NCBI GenBank assembly: GCA_003612625.1
Contig: RAZJ01000004.1
Span: forward strand, 95,837-159,836
DNA: 64,000 bases
Direction of reading: 5' to 3'
DNA from: a bacterium 1XD42-1
Lineage (GTDB): Bacteria > Bacillota > Clostridia > Oscillospirales > Ruminococcaceae
In this document: positions 1 through 7,460 of the stretch, piece after piece
Position numbering within the stretch: the stretch's first letter is position 1
How the letters are laid out: each line of letters starts with the position of its first letter
Made by a program: the position numbers and the translations under genes
The notes under the pieces: generated by a model
Told to the model about the DNA's origin: nothing
Seen by the model: the letters and a program-made list of their open reading frames with translations, nothing else
Database searches by the model: none

Positions 1-1
1 G

Positions 2-325
2 GCTGTGGGCGCAGGCCGCAGCGGCTGTATGTGCGGCGCATTAAACGGCGGTATCCTTGCTTTGGGCCTGCTTTTTGGCCGTACAGAGCCTAATGGCCCG
101 AAAGATCCTAAAGTTGTAAAATGTATGGAATTAACCAATGAACTGCATACCTGGTTCCGGAAAGAAAATGGAAAAAATTCTGTGTGCTGCCGCGTTTTGA
201 CAAAAGAATTTGATATGGGCAAAGGCGAACATAAAGAACAATGTATCCGCTTTACCGGCATGTGCGCAGGAAAAGTCGCTGATATTGTAATCCGTGAATT
301 TGGGCTGAAAAATACAGATGAATAA
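2..325 (+). CDS. C-GCAxxG-C-C family redox protein, 5' partial
   Basis: Only the C-terminal ~107 residues lie in the window; the reading frame is open to the left edge and the family's first cysteine must be upstream. The GCMCGALNGG segment is the GCAxxG core of the C-GCAxxG-C-C family, and later cysteines (a CC pair and the CIRFTGMC segment) complete the pattern. Such small proteins are thought to bind metal or act in redox, but their role is poorly known. The stop codon overlaps the start of the following transporter by eight bases, so the two are translationally coupled. The GTG at position 5 is unlikely to be the true start, because it would remove the conserved N-terminal part. Confidence 0.72.
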   Translation, partial: AVGAGRSGCMCGALNGGILALGLLFGRTEPNGPKDPKVVKCMELTNELHTWFRKENGKNSVCCRVLTKEFDMGKGEHKEQCIRFTGMCAGKVADIVIREFGLKNTDE

Positions 326-1235
326 TGTAATTAAAAAAGTCCCGATCCCTTTGTGCGGGGTTATCCTCGGCATGGCGGCCTTGGGAAATTTGCTGCAAAG
401 CTATTCCGAAGGAATCCGGTATGCCTGCGGTATTGTTGCGGCTTTCCTGCTGGTACTGTTTGTATTAAAACTGATTTTATTTCCCCAGATGATAAAAGAA
501 GATTTAAACAATCCCATTATGGCCAGCGTTGCCCCAACCTTATCTATGGCGCTTATGCTTTTGAGCACCTATGTGAAGCCCTTTATTGGGCAGGCAGCAT
601 TTTTTATTTGGATTGCCGCCATTGTTTTGCATATTGTACTTATCCTTTACTTTTCTAAAAAATTTATACTGAACCTCCAAATGTCAAAGGTTTTTGCAAG
701 TTATTATATCGTATATGTAGGAATTGCCGTTGCCGCTGTTACTGCCCCGGCTTATGAACAGCTTGGAATCGGTATGGCAGCGTTCTGGTTTGGTTTTGTT
801 TCTTTGATTGCGCTGTTGGTACTGGTTACCATCCGCTATGCAAAATATAAACAAATCCCCGAACCGGCACGGCCTTTAATCTGTATTTATGCTGCACCTA
901 CAAGCTTATGTCTTGCAGGATATATCCAGTCAGTAACGCCAAAATCTTATGGCTTTTTAATGGGGATGTTCCTGTTATCCACATTTTTGTATTTCTTTGC
1001 CCTTGTAATGGCGGTCAGTTATTTAAAACTCCCCTTTTATCCCAGTTATGCTTCTTTTACATTCCCCTTTGTCATCAGCGCCATTGCGGCGAAACAAACA
1101 ATGGTATGCCTGGGAAAAATGGAGCGTCCATTGCCAATCCTATCTTATCTGGTCTTGATTGAAACTATTATTGCAGTTGTTTTTGTATTGTATGTGCTGA
1201 TCCGTTTTTTACAGTTTATTTTTGTAAAAAAATAA
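318..1235 (+). CDS. TDT-family (TehA/SLAC1-like) membrane transporter
   Basis: A 305-residue protein made almost entirely of hydrophobic helices, about ten predicted membrane segments, with the TDT (tellurite-resistance/dicarboxylate transporter) layout: an N-terminal PIPLCGVILGMAALGNL segment and a conserved late helix around PFVISAIAAKQTM. Family members are anion channels or exporters (TehA, Mae1, SLAC1). The substrate cannot be read from sequence, and a tellurite-resistance label would be over-interpretation. The start overlaps the end of the upstream C-GCAxxG-C-C gene; there is no strong ribosome site, consistent with coupling. An intrinsic terminator follows directly. Confidence 0.8.
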   Translation: MNNVIKKVPIPLCGVILGMAALGNLLQSYSEGIRYACGIVAAFLLVLFVLKLILFPQMIKEDLNNPIMASVAPTLSMALMLLSTYVKPFIGQAAFFIWIAAIVLHIVLILYFSKKFILNLQMSKVFASYYIVYVGIAVAAVTAPAYEQLGIGMAAFWFGFVSLIALLVLVTIRYAKYKQIPEPARPLICIYAAPTSLCLAGYIQSVTPKSYGFLMGMFLLSTFLYFFALVMAVSYLKLPFYPSYASFTFPFVISAIAAKQTMVCLGKMERPLPILSYLVLIETIIAVVFVLYVLIRFLQFIFVKK

Positions 1236-1245
1236 GAAAATCAGG

Positions 1246-1285
1246 AAAGCAGTATCCCAAAAGTGGTGCTGCTTTTTTCTTTTTC
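1246..1285 (+). terminator. Intrinsic terminator after TDT gene
   Basis: AAAGCAG pairs with CTGCTTT, extended by wobble and A-T pairs inward, and is followed by a T-rich run (TTTTTTCTTTTT). It lies 10 bases after the transporter stop and separates it from the htpG promoter. Confidence 0.75.
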
Positions 1286-1326
1286 CCTTAAACAGGATGC
1301 AACCATAAAAAATTCACAATTTATAC

Positions 1327-1355
1327 TTGATTTTTCTCGTGAGGTATATTATAGT
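1327..1355 (+). promoter_or_regulatory. Sigma-A promoter of htpG
   Basis: -35 TTGATT (1327-1332), 17-base spacer, -10 TATAGT (1350-1355). The predicted transcription start, about 1362, falls inside the CIRCE element, the usual arrangement for HrcA repression. Confidence 0.7.
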
Positions 1356-1359
1356 TATA

Positions 1360-1386
1360 TTAGCACTCATTACTATTGAGTGCTAA
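1360..1386. promoter_or_regulatory. CIRCE operator (HrcA binding site)
   Basis: Perfect consensus inverted repeat TTAGCACTC, nine-base spacer, GAGTGCTAA. CIRCE is the operator of the heat-shock repressor HrcA, normally found before groESL and dnaK operons. Here it sits over the transcription start of htpG. No hrcA gene lies in this window. Confidence 0.96.
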
Positions 1387-1440
1387 TATCATGTAAATTA
1401 TACATTTCGCCTTGCGCGGTAGAGAAAGGGACGGTATTTC

Positions 1441-3336
1441 ATGGAACAAAAACAATTTCAAGCGGAATCAAAACGTTTGCTGGATTTGATGATTAATTCA
1501 ATTTATACCCATAAAGAGATTTTCCTGCGGGAACTGATTTCAAATGCCAGTGACGCTATTGATAAATTATATTATCACTCTTTAACAGACAATGTAACCG
1601 GCTTGTCCCGGGAGGATTTTGCCATTGATGTATCTGTTGACAAAGAACACCGTACTTTGTCTATTCAGGATAACGGCTGTGGTATGACTGCTGAAGATCT
1701 GGAAAGCAACCTGGGCACCATTGCAAAAAGCGGTTCTTTGGCATTTAAGCAGGAAAATGGAGAACAAAAAGAAGATATTGATATTATCGGGCAGTTTGGA
1801 GTCGGATTTTACTCCGCCTTTATGGTGGCAAAGCATGTTACTGTCCTTTCAAAACCTTTTGGTTCCAATCAGGCGTGGCGCTGGGAAAGCAGCGGCGCGG
1901 AAGGATATACCATTGAACAGTGTGAAAAAGACAGTCACGGTACAGAAATTATACTGGAATTGAAAGAAGATACCGAAGGCGAAAAATATGATGAATTTTT
2001 AGACCAGTACCATATTCAGGAATTGGTGAAAAAATACTCGGATTATATCCGCTATCCCGTCCGGATGGACATGGAGCGTTCCCGCCGGAAAGAAGAATCT
2101 CCTGACGACAAGCCGGAATATGAAAGTTATACCGAAAATGTAACGTTAAACAGCATGGTTCCCATTTGGAAAAAGAATAAATCCGAATTAAAAGACGAAG
2201 ATTATAACGAATTTTATAAAAATAAATTTATGGATTATGATGATCCGGCCCGCGTTATCCACAGCAGTACAGAAGGTTCCGCCACTTATAATGCCCTGTT
2301 GTTTATCCCTTCCCGGGCGCCTTATAATTATTACAGCCGCGATTATGAAAAAGGCTTGCAGCTTTATGCTTCCGGCGTGCTGATTATGGACAAGTGCCCT
2401 GATTTGTTGCCCGACTGCTTCAGCTTTGTAAAAGGGCTGGTGGATTCCCAGGATCTGAGCTTGAATATTTCCAGGGAAATGCTCCAGCATGACCGCCAGT
2501 TAAAACTGATTGCCGGCCGTCTGGAAAAGAAAATCCATTCCGAACTCCTTTCCATGCTGAAAAATGAACGGGAAAAATATGAAGCATTTTGGAAAAACTT
2601 TGGCCTCCAGTTAAAATATGGTGTATATGACGGGTTCGGCGCCAAAAAAGATCTGTTAGCGGATTTGCTGCTGTTCCATTCCTCCAGTGAAAACAAACTG
2701 GTTACATTAGAAGAATATATTGGCCGGATGAAGGAATCCCAGAAATATATTTACTATGCCTGCGGTGAAACAATTGAACGGATCAACCTGTTGCCGCAAA
2801 CCGAACGCCTGCGGGATCAGGGCTTTGAAATCCTCTATCTGACAGATGATGTAGACGAATTTGCTGTGAAAATGATGCACACCCATCAGGAAAAAGAATT
2901 CCGGTCTGTTTCAGATAAAGACTTGGGCCTGGAAACAGAGGAAGAAAAAGAAGAAATTAAAAAACAAGGCGAGGAAAATAAAGATATGCTGAATTTCCTC
3001 AAGGATGCCTTGGATGGCAAGGTGAAAGAAGTCCGTCTGACCGGCCGCCTGAAAAACCATCCTGTCTGCCTTTCCAGTGACGGCCCTCTTTCTCTGGAAA
3101 TGGAAAAGGTTTTAAATGCTGCCCCCACCGGGCAGAAGGTTTCTGCTGATCGGGTATTGGAATTAAACAGTTCCCATGCGGTTTTTGAAACCATGCGGAA
3201 GCTTTACGACAGTGACAAGGACAAGCTGAAAGAATATGCTTCCTTGCTGTATTCCCAGGCCCTCTTGATTGAAGGGATGCCTGTGGAGGATCCGGTTGCA
3301 TTTTCCAACGCTGTCTGCAATTTAATGATACAGTAA
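1441..3336 (+). CDS. htpG: Chaperone protein HtpG (bacterial Hsp90)
   Basis: ATP-dependent cytosolic chaperone, 631 residues, the normal full length. The N-terminal GHKL ATPase domain shows the Bergerat-fold motifs: E31 and N35 in ELISNASDA, the DNGCGM nucleotide-binding loop, and the glycine-rich lid [11 protein letters not shown] near residues 117-127. The middle domain carries the conserved NISREMLQ segment, which holds the catalytic-loop arginine, and the C-terminal dimerisation domain follows. An AGAGAAAGGGA ribosome site precedes the ATG. It is a single-gene transcription unit between its CIRCE-controlled promoter and a strong terminator. HrcA control is notable because B. subtilis htpG is not CIRCE-regulated. 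Confidence 0.97.
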   Translation: MEQKQFQAESKRLLDLMINSIYTHKEIFLRELISNASDAIDKLYYHSLTDNVTGLSREDFAIDVSVDKEHRTLSIQDNGCGMTAEDLESNLGTIAKSGSLAFKQENGEQKEDIDIIGQFGVGFYSAFMVAKHVTVLSKPFGSNQAWRWESSGAEGYTIEQCEKDSHGTEIILELKEDTEGEKYDEFLDQYHIQELVKKYSDYIRYPVRMDMERSRRKEESPDDKPEYESYTENVTLNSMVPIWKKNKSELKDEDYNEFYKNKFMDYDDPARVIHSSTEGSATYNALLFIPSRAPYNYYSRDYEKGLQLYASGVLIMDKCPDLLPDCFSFVKGLVDSQDLSLNISREMLQHDRQLKLIAGRLEKKIHSELLSMLKNEREKYEAFWKNFGLQLKYGVYDGFGAKKDLLADLLLFHSSSENKLVTLEEYIGRMKESQKYIYYACGETIERINLLPQTERLRDQGFEILYLTDDVDEFAVKMMHTHQEKEFRSVSDKDLGLETEEEKEEIKKQGEENKDMLNFLKDALDGKVKEVRLTGRLKNHPVCLSSDGPLSLEMEKVLNAAPTGQKVSADRVLELNSSHAVFETMRKLYDSDKDKLKEYASLLYSQALLIEGMPVEDPVAFSNAVCNLMIQ

Positions 3337-3352
3337 CAAAACATTCAGCAAT

Positions 3353-3386
3353 AAAAGCCCGGTTCTATTTAGAACCGGGCTTTTTT
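3353..3386 (+). terminator. Intrinsic terminator of htpG
   Basis: Perfect stem AAAAGCCCGGTTCT / AGAACCGGGCTTTT with an ATTT loop, followed by a T run. Confidence 0.92.
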
Positions 3387-3427
3387 GCTATGTATGCTTT
3401 TTTTCGACAGATGATTCTTGAAATATT

Positions 3428-3769
3428 TTATACCATAGTAGTAGCAATTGCCAGATCAGCCTGGGTGGTGTCAACCCTGGTGTACTGGATACCGACTTCT
3501 TTGTCACATTCCACTACCATTGCATAAGGAGTAGCTTTTGGAATCGGATCCCCGTTTTCATTCAGAAGCTTGTCCAGCCGGATATGCTTGGTACGTTCGC
3601 CGGGAACTTTTACCCGGTAGCCCCCCAAAGGTGCCCGGTCTTCAAAATATAAAGTAAGTTTTACAGTGACTTCATCCACATTTGTGTTTAAAACGCACAC
3701 AGCTTCATGGCTTACATAAGCACCGTTAGCAGAATCGGGCCAGTAACAATCGGGAATCATTTTTTTCAT
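3428..3769 (-). CDS. ASRT-domain protein (Anabaena sensory rhodopsin transducer family)
   Basis: 113-residue single-domain protein. The order of conserved blocks matches the ASRT family (PF07100): YVSHEAVCVLN, a strand with LTLYFEDRAPLGGYR, VPGERTKHIRLD, IP near the DPIP turn, and IQYTRVDTTQA. The founding member binds Anabaena sensory rhodopsin; from memory, comparative work proposed the wider superfamily to be small-molecule, probably sugar-binding, beta-sandwich domains. No rhodopsin gene is visible here. The ATG at 3769 is chosen over longer in-frame starts because AAAGGAG lies nine bases upstream and the family begins close to this methionine. It is divergent from a pentose-catabolism operon, so a role in sensing or binding that sugar is an inference. 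Confidence 0.85.
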   Translation of the reverse strand: MKKMIPDCYWPDSANGAYVSHEAVCVLNTNVDEVTVKLTLYFEDRAPLGGYRVKVPGERTKHIRLDKLLNENGDPIPKATPYAMVVECDKEVGIQYTRVDTTQADLAIATTMV

Positions 3770-3879
3770 AAGTAAGTTCTCCTTTCTTTGAAAGCACAAA
3801 GATTTTTCGGAATTTTTTTGGAAGCTGTGCACTGCGTAACGATTGGGAAGCAGGCACTTCCTCCATAAAGGATACTTAA

Positions 3880-3909
3880 ATTCTAATACAAAAAGGCCGT
3901 ACAAGTCAA
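3880..3909 (-). promoter_or_regulatory. Probable promoter of ASRT gene
   Basis: Read on the minus strand: -35 TTGACT (3904-3909), 18-base spacer, -10 TAGAAT (3880-3885). This gives a leader of about 105 bases before the ATG. The rest of the 526-base divergent gap holds the opposing promoter and three operators; 3910-4072 is AT-rich with nothing else recognised. Confidence 0.55.
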
Positions 3910-4072
3910 GTTATTTCCAAAAGGAAAAAATATAATTTTTACCTTTTTTAATACAAATCTCAGAAAATACCATCTTAAAATGAAGATTTTGATGTAACGT
4001 AAAAAAAATAAGATAAAATTTGTGACAAATAGCAAAATAGCTGGAACTTGTAAAAATAAACATAAAAAACTC

Positions 4073-4101
4073 TTTACAAGGCAAATAAACAGTGATATAC
4101 T
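4073..4101 (+). promoter_or_regulatory. Sigma-A promoter of the pentose operon
   Basis: -35 TTTACA (4073-4078), 17-base spacer, -10 TATACT (4096-4101). Transcription should start near 4108, only about ten bases before the first palindromic operator, giving a ~190-base leader that contains all three operators. Confidence 0.75.
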
Positions 4102-4117
4102 ATCAAATGAAAAGCTA

Positions 4118-4257
4118 GGAAAACGTTTTCCAGTTTTAGGCGTGTGCCTGTACATAAAGAAGACCATTTATTGGAAATCAGGAAAACGTTTTCCAAATAC
4201 AGGATGATCGGTATACCGAAAAAAGGATTCCTTGTGGAAAATAGGAAAACGTTTTCC
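4118..4257. promoter_or_regulatory. Triple LacI-type operator, 63-base period
   Basis: Three identical 14-base palindromes GGAAAACGTTTTCC at 4118-4131, 4181-4194 and 4244-4257, each flanked by A on both sides. Start-to-start distances are exactly 63 and 63 bases, six turns of 10.5-base B-DNA, so all three present the same face of the helix. The central CG and AAACGTTT core are typical of LacI/GalR-family operators. The likely partner is the LacI-family regulator encoded at 14212-15285 in the same cluster. All sites are downstream of the transcription start, which suggests a roadblock or looped repression complex. Confidence 0.85.
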
Positions 4258-4295
4258 AAAAAAACGAAAATTTAACAAGTACAGGAGGGAGAGAT

Positions 4296-4967
4296 ATGCT
4301 GGAAAAATTACAGCAAGCCAATCCGGACTTAGAAATCCTGAGCGTCATAGCGCCTGAGTTTTCAAGTTATGGGACAATCCATCCGACTGTGGAGCTGCCG
4401 GAAATGCGCCGGTTCCTTTACGGGGTAGAACAGACAGAATTTGAACATTATGTGCCTTGTGAAGACCGTTTAATGGAACTGCCGGAGGCAGATCAATTTA
4501 AAGATGATATTTTTGGCCAGGTTCCTTGTCAGGTGGGCTGGTATTATGGCAACTGTAATAAGCTGAATGCAGTAGAGTATCACAAGTGCAGTGAGGTCCT
4601 TTATTTGTATGAGGACGGTGTGTTAATCCTGGGTCATTTGTGGGATATTAAAGAAGATCGGCTCAATACCGATACCATGAAGGTTTTTTATGTTCCTGCA
4701 AATACTTGTGTAGAGCTTTATGGGACAACACTCCATTATGCTCCCTGTAAGGCAGGAAAAGCGCCAATTATGCAGATTGTAGTCCAGTCCAAAGGAACCA
4801 ATACGCCTTTATTAAAGCCTGCGGAAGGAAAAGAAGCTGAAAACCGTTACCTTTTGCAGCGGAATAAATGGGTATTAGGCCATCCCGAAGCCGCTGAATT
4901 ATTAGGGCCGGATGCTTTTATTGGGCTGGAAGGAAAAAATATTACAATTGTGCCCGTAGAGGAATAA
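4296..4967 (+). CDS. DUF4867-family cupin-like protein, first gene of pentose operon
   Basis: 223 residues, recognised as a DUF4867-type protein; no biochemical function is known to me. The centre looks like a metal-binding cupin: EYHKCSEVLYLYEDG fits the H-x3-E-x7-G spacing of cupin motif 1, and a later P..(about 14 residues)..LHYAPC segment supplies the motif 2 histidine. The ATG follows AGGAGGG. It leads the operon before rhamnose isomerase, so an isomerase, epimerase or mutarotase acting on the same pentose is a reasonable but unproven idea; D-lyxose isomerases are also cupins of about this size. A small stem-loop (GCTGCAT/ATGCAGC, 4996-5026) separates it from rhaA. Confidence 0.75.
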   Translation: MLEKLQQANPDLEILSVIAPEFSSYGTIHPTVELPEMRRFLYGVEQTEFEHYVPCEDRLMELPEADQFKDDIFGQVPCQVGWYYGNCNKLNAVEYHKCSEVLYLYEDGVLILGHLWDIKEDRLNTDTMKVFYVPANTCVELYGTTLHYAPCKAGKAPIMQIVVQSKGTNTPLLKPAEGKEAENRYLLQRNKWVLGHPEAAELLGPDAFIGLEGKNITIVPVEE

Positions 4968-5046
4968 CCCCCTCGGATAGATCAAAATTTTTTTAGCTGC
5001 ATCACAGGGATAACTGAATATGCAGCAGAAAGGATGAGTCATAAAT

Positions 5047-6273
5047 ATGAGCAGCATCGAACGGAATTACGAAATTGCAAAAGAATTGTATGGTGAAATT
5101 GGTGTGGATACCGATGCCGTGTTGAAAAAACTGGCTGAAGTGCCTATTTCAGTCCATTGCTGGCAGATTGACGATTTGCAGGGCTGGGAATTCCCAAGCG
5201 CGGAAATGACTGGCGGTATTGCTGCAACCGGTGATGCACCTGGTAAAGCTACAACCCGTGAAGAATTTATGACGAACCTGACAAAAGCTTTGGATCTCAT
5301 TCCTGGCCATACAAAACTGGCACTCCATTCTGTCTACATGAACAAACATGGTAAAAATATTGGCCGTAACGAAATCGGTCCGGAAGAATTTGTAGAATGG
5401 GTAGATTATGCAAAAAGCCGGAAAATCGGCCTGGATTTCAACCCCACCTATTTCTCCCATCCGGAATATGACGGCAATTCAACCTTAACCAATCCAGACG
5501 AAGGCATCCGCCGTTTTTGGATTGAACATGGGATTGCCTGCCGGAAAATCGGCGATTATTTTGGCCGGGAATTAGGTGAAAAATGTATCACTAACCATTG
5601 GATCGGCGACGGCAGCAAGGACATTTGTGTTGATAAATTAACCCCGCGTTTGATTCTTAAAGATTCCCTGGATAAGATTTTTGCAGAACCCCTGGAAAAC
5701 AATATTGACTCCTGCGAATCAAAAGTCTTTGGCTTGGGCAGTGAATCTTATGTTCCTGGTTCCAATGAATTCTATACAGAATATGCCGCCCATACCGGAA
5801 AATGTATCGTTTGTATGGATGCGGGCCATTTCCATCCAACAGAAACCATTGGACCTAAATTCTCCAGCTACCTGGCTTTTGGGGATGAAATCCAGCTCCA
5901 TGTTTCCCGTCCGGTACGTTGGGATTCTGACCATGTTGTCATTCTGGACGATCCTACAAAGGAAATCATGGAAGAAATTGCCACATATGACGCTTATGAC
6001 AAAGTGCATATTGGGACAGACTATTTTGATGCATCCATTAACCGGATTGCTGCAACTGCAATCGGCGCCCGCAGCGCCCGCCGCGCTTTATTGCTGGCCA
6101 TGCTCCGCCCAATCGCTGATTTGAAGAAACTGGAAAAAGAAGGCAACACCACCAAACGTTTGGCATTGCTGGAAGAAGTGAAAATGCTGCCGGCAGGCTT
6201 GGTATGGGATTACTTCTGCGAAACCCAGGGCGTTGCAGGAAAAGAATGGATTAAAGATTTGAAAACCCGTTAA
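5047..6273 (+). CDS. rhaA: L-rhamnose isomerase, probably acting on L-lyxose here
   Basis: 408-residue ketol-isomerase, close to the Bacillus RhaA type in length and motifs: PISVHCWQIDD near the N-terminus, the FGLGSESYVPGS segment, metal-binding DAGHFHPTE (about residues 258-266), SRPVRWDSDH (about 288-297) and IGTDYFDASINR. RhaA converts L-rhamnose to L-rhamnulose with Mn2+ and is known to accept L-lyxose (to L-xylulose) and L-mannose. No rhamnulose kinase or rhamnulose-1-phosphate aldolase is present nearby; the partners are an L-xylulokinase-like FGGY kinase and an UlaE epimerase. The physiological substrate is therefore more likely L-lyxose, by inference. Confidence 0.93.
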   Translation: MSSIERNYEIAKELYGEIGVDTDAVLKKLAEVPISVHCWQIDDLQGWEFPSAEMTGGIAATGDAPGKATTREEFMTNLTKALDLIPGHTKLALHSVYMNKHGKNIGRNEIGPEEFVEWVDYAKSRKIGLDFNPTYFSHPEYDGNSTLTNPDEGIRRFWIEHGIACRKIGDYFGRELGEKCITNHWIGDGSKDICVDKLTPRLILKDSLDKIFAEPLENNIDSCESKVFGLGSESYVPGSNEFYTEYAAHTGKCIVCMDAGHFHPTETIGPKFSSYLAFGDEIQLHVSRPVRWDSDHVVILDDPTKEIMEEIATYDAYDKVHIGTDYFDASINRIAATAIGARSARRALLLAMLRPIADLKKLEKEGNTTKRLALLEEVKMLPAGLVWDYFCETQGVAGKEWIKDLKTR

Positions 6274-6347
6274 TTGTATTTTCCCTTTATAAATAAGCGG
6301 TTTCCTGTATGGGAACGGTAAGAATACCAAAATAAAAGGAGGATATT

Positions 6348-7328
6348 ATGGAACACAATATTATTATTCCAAATACAGATCTGAAACTTTCCCCTCTGGG
6401 CTTGGGCACAGTAGACGCAGGGGTTCACTGGGGAAAGGATGCGGCAGATCAGGATCTGATGTTTGGTACTTTTATGGATCAGGGCGGCAATGTCATTGAC
6501 TGTGCCCATGTATATGCAGACTGGGTAGTCGTAGACGGCCGGCAGGAAGTTGCCCGGGCGGAACGTGTTACAGGCGACTGGATGCAGCGGAACAATACCC
6601 GCAATAAAGTGGTACTGATTACCAAAGGCGGCCATCCGGTATATACCCATCCCAGCATGGATCTGCATATCAACCGTGTCACCAAAGCAGATATGCAGGG
6701 AGATTTGGAAGGCTCTTTGCGGGCACTGCGCACGGATCATATTGATATTTATTTCTATCACCGTGACGATCCCCGCATCCCGGTAGAAGAAATGGTGGAA
6801 ACCATGCAGAGCTTTGTCCGGGAAGGCAAAATCCGTTATTTTGCAGTTTCCAACTGGTCAGCAGACCGCCAGAAAGCGGCAGATGCTTACTGCAAAAAAA
6901 TGGGTTACCGGGGTATCGTAGCAGATCAGGCCCTCTTGAACCTGGGCTCCAAATATATGAACCCGCTGGATGATGATACACTGGTTTATGTCAAAGGCGA
7001 TCTCTATGATTACCATAAAGAAAACCTCAATAACTTAATGATGCCTTATATGGGCAACTGCTCCGGTTTCTTCCACATCTACGCTTCAAAAGGCGAAGAA
7101 GCTGTCAAAGGCCATCCTTATGCAACAGAAAAGAATCTGCAAATGGCACGCCGCCTGAAAGAGCTGACTGAAAAATATAACTGTGCTGTAACAAATATTG
7201 TCTTGGGATATTTCACACTGGAGAAATTCCCCTGCGTACCGTTATATGGCCCGATGGGTGCACAATCCATCATAGAAGCTGCTAATACCTTCAACATTAA
7301 GTTTGATCCGGAGGACTATGCTTTTTAA
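6348..7328 (+). CDS. Aldo/keto reductase in pentose operon
   Basis: 326-residue NAD(P)-dependent oxidoreductase with a TIM-barrel aldo/keto reductase layout: LSPLGLGTVDAG at the start, VIDCAHVYADW carrying the catalytic Asp and Tyr, the catalytic Lys in VLITKGG, and His in DIYFYHRDD, then IRYFAVSNWS and the C-terminal IVLGYFTLEKFPCVPL cofactor segment. AAAGGAGG lies just before the ATG. Its position between rhaA and the importer suggests it reduces or oxidises a sugar feeding the same pathway, but the substrate is not visible in sequence. Confidence 0.85.
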   Translation: MEHNIIIPNTDLKLSPLGLGTVDAGVHWGKDAADQDLMFGTFMDQGGNVIDCAHVYADWVVVDGRQEVARAERVTGDWMQRNNTRNKVVLITKGGHPVYTHPSMDLHINRVTKADMQGDLEGSLRALRTDHIDIYFYHRDDPRIPVEEMVETMQSFVREGKIRYFAVSNWSADRQKAADAYCKKMGYRGIVADQALLNLGSKYMNPLDDDTLVYVKGDLYDYHKENLNNLMMPYMGNCSGFFHIYASKGEEAVKGHPYATEKNLQMARRLKELTEKYNCAVTNIVLGYFTLEKFPCVPLYGPMGAQSIIEAANTFNIKFDPEDYAF

Positions 7329-7358
7329 AAAAAAGCACGGCTTTCCTGAAAAAACAAG

Positions 7359-7426
7359 TTTCTGAATTCCGTTAGCGGAAAGAAACCTGCACCGGAAACC
7401 CTATTGCGGCAGGCTTCCGGTGCAGG
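7359..7426 (+). other. Two intercistronic stem-loops between reductase and ABC importer
   Basis: TTCCG/CGGAA with outer TTTCT/AGAAA (7359-7385), followed immediately by a perfect 12-base stem CCTGCACCGGAA (7386-7397) / TTCCGGTGCAGG (7415-7426) with a 17-base loop. There is no T run, so this is more likely an mRNA-stabilising or processing element than a terminator. It lies in the 132-base gap dividing the enzyme genes from the transporter genes. Confidence 0.6.
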
Positions 7427-7460
7427 AATAGAAAAATCAGAAAGAAGGGGGAATTCGCTT

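Noticed and set aside
318..1235. Tellurite resistance gene
   Set aside because: TDT membership alone does not show tellurite resistance; no tehB or other ter gene is adjacent.
4118..4257. CRISPR-like array
   Set aside because: Repeats are only 14-16 bases, perfect palindromes, with 49-base spacers, three copies and no cas genes; operators explain them better.
4022..4259. Short frames on both strands that repeat a GKRFP or ENVFL pattern
   Set aside because: They are translations of the three palindromic operators; they overlap promoter and leader, and have no ribosome sites.
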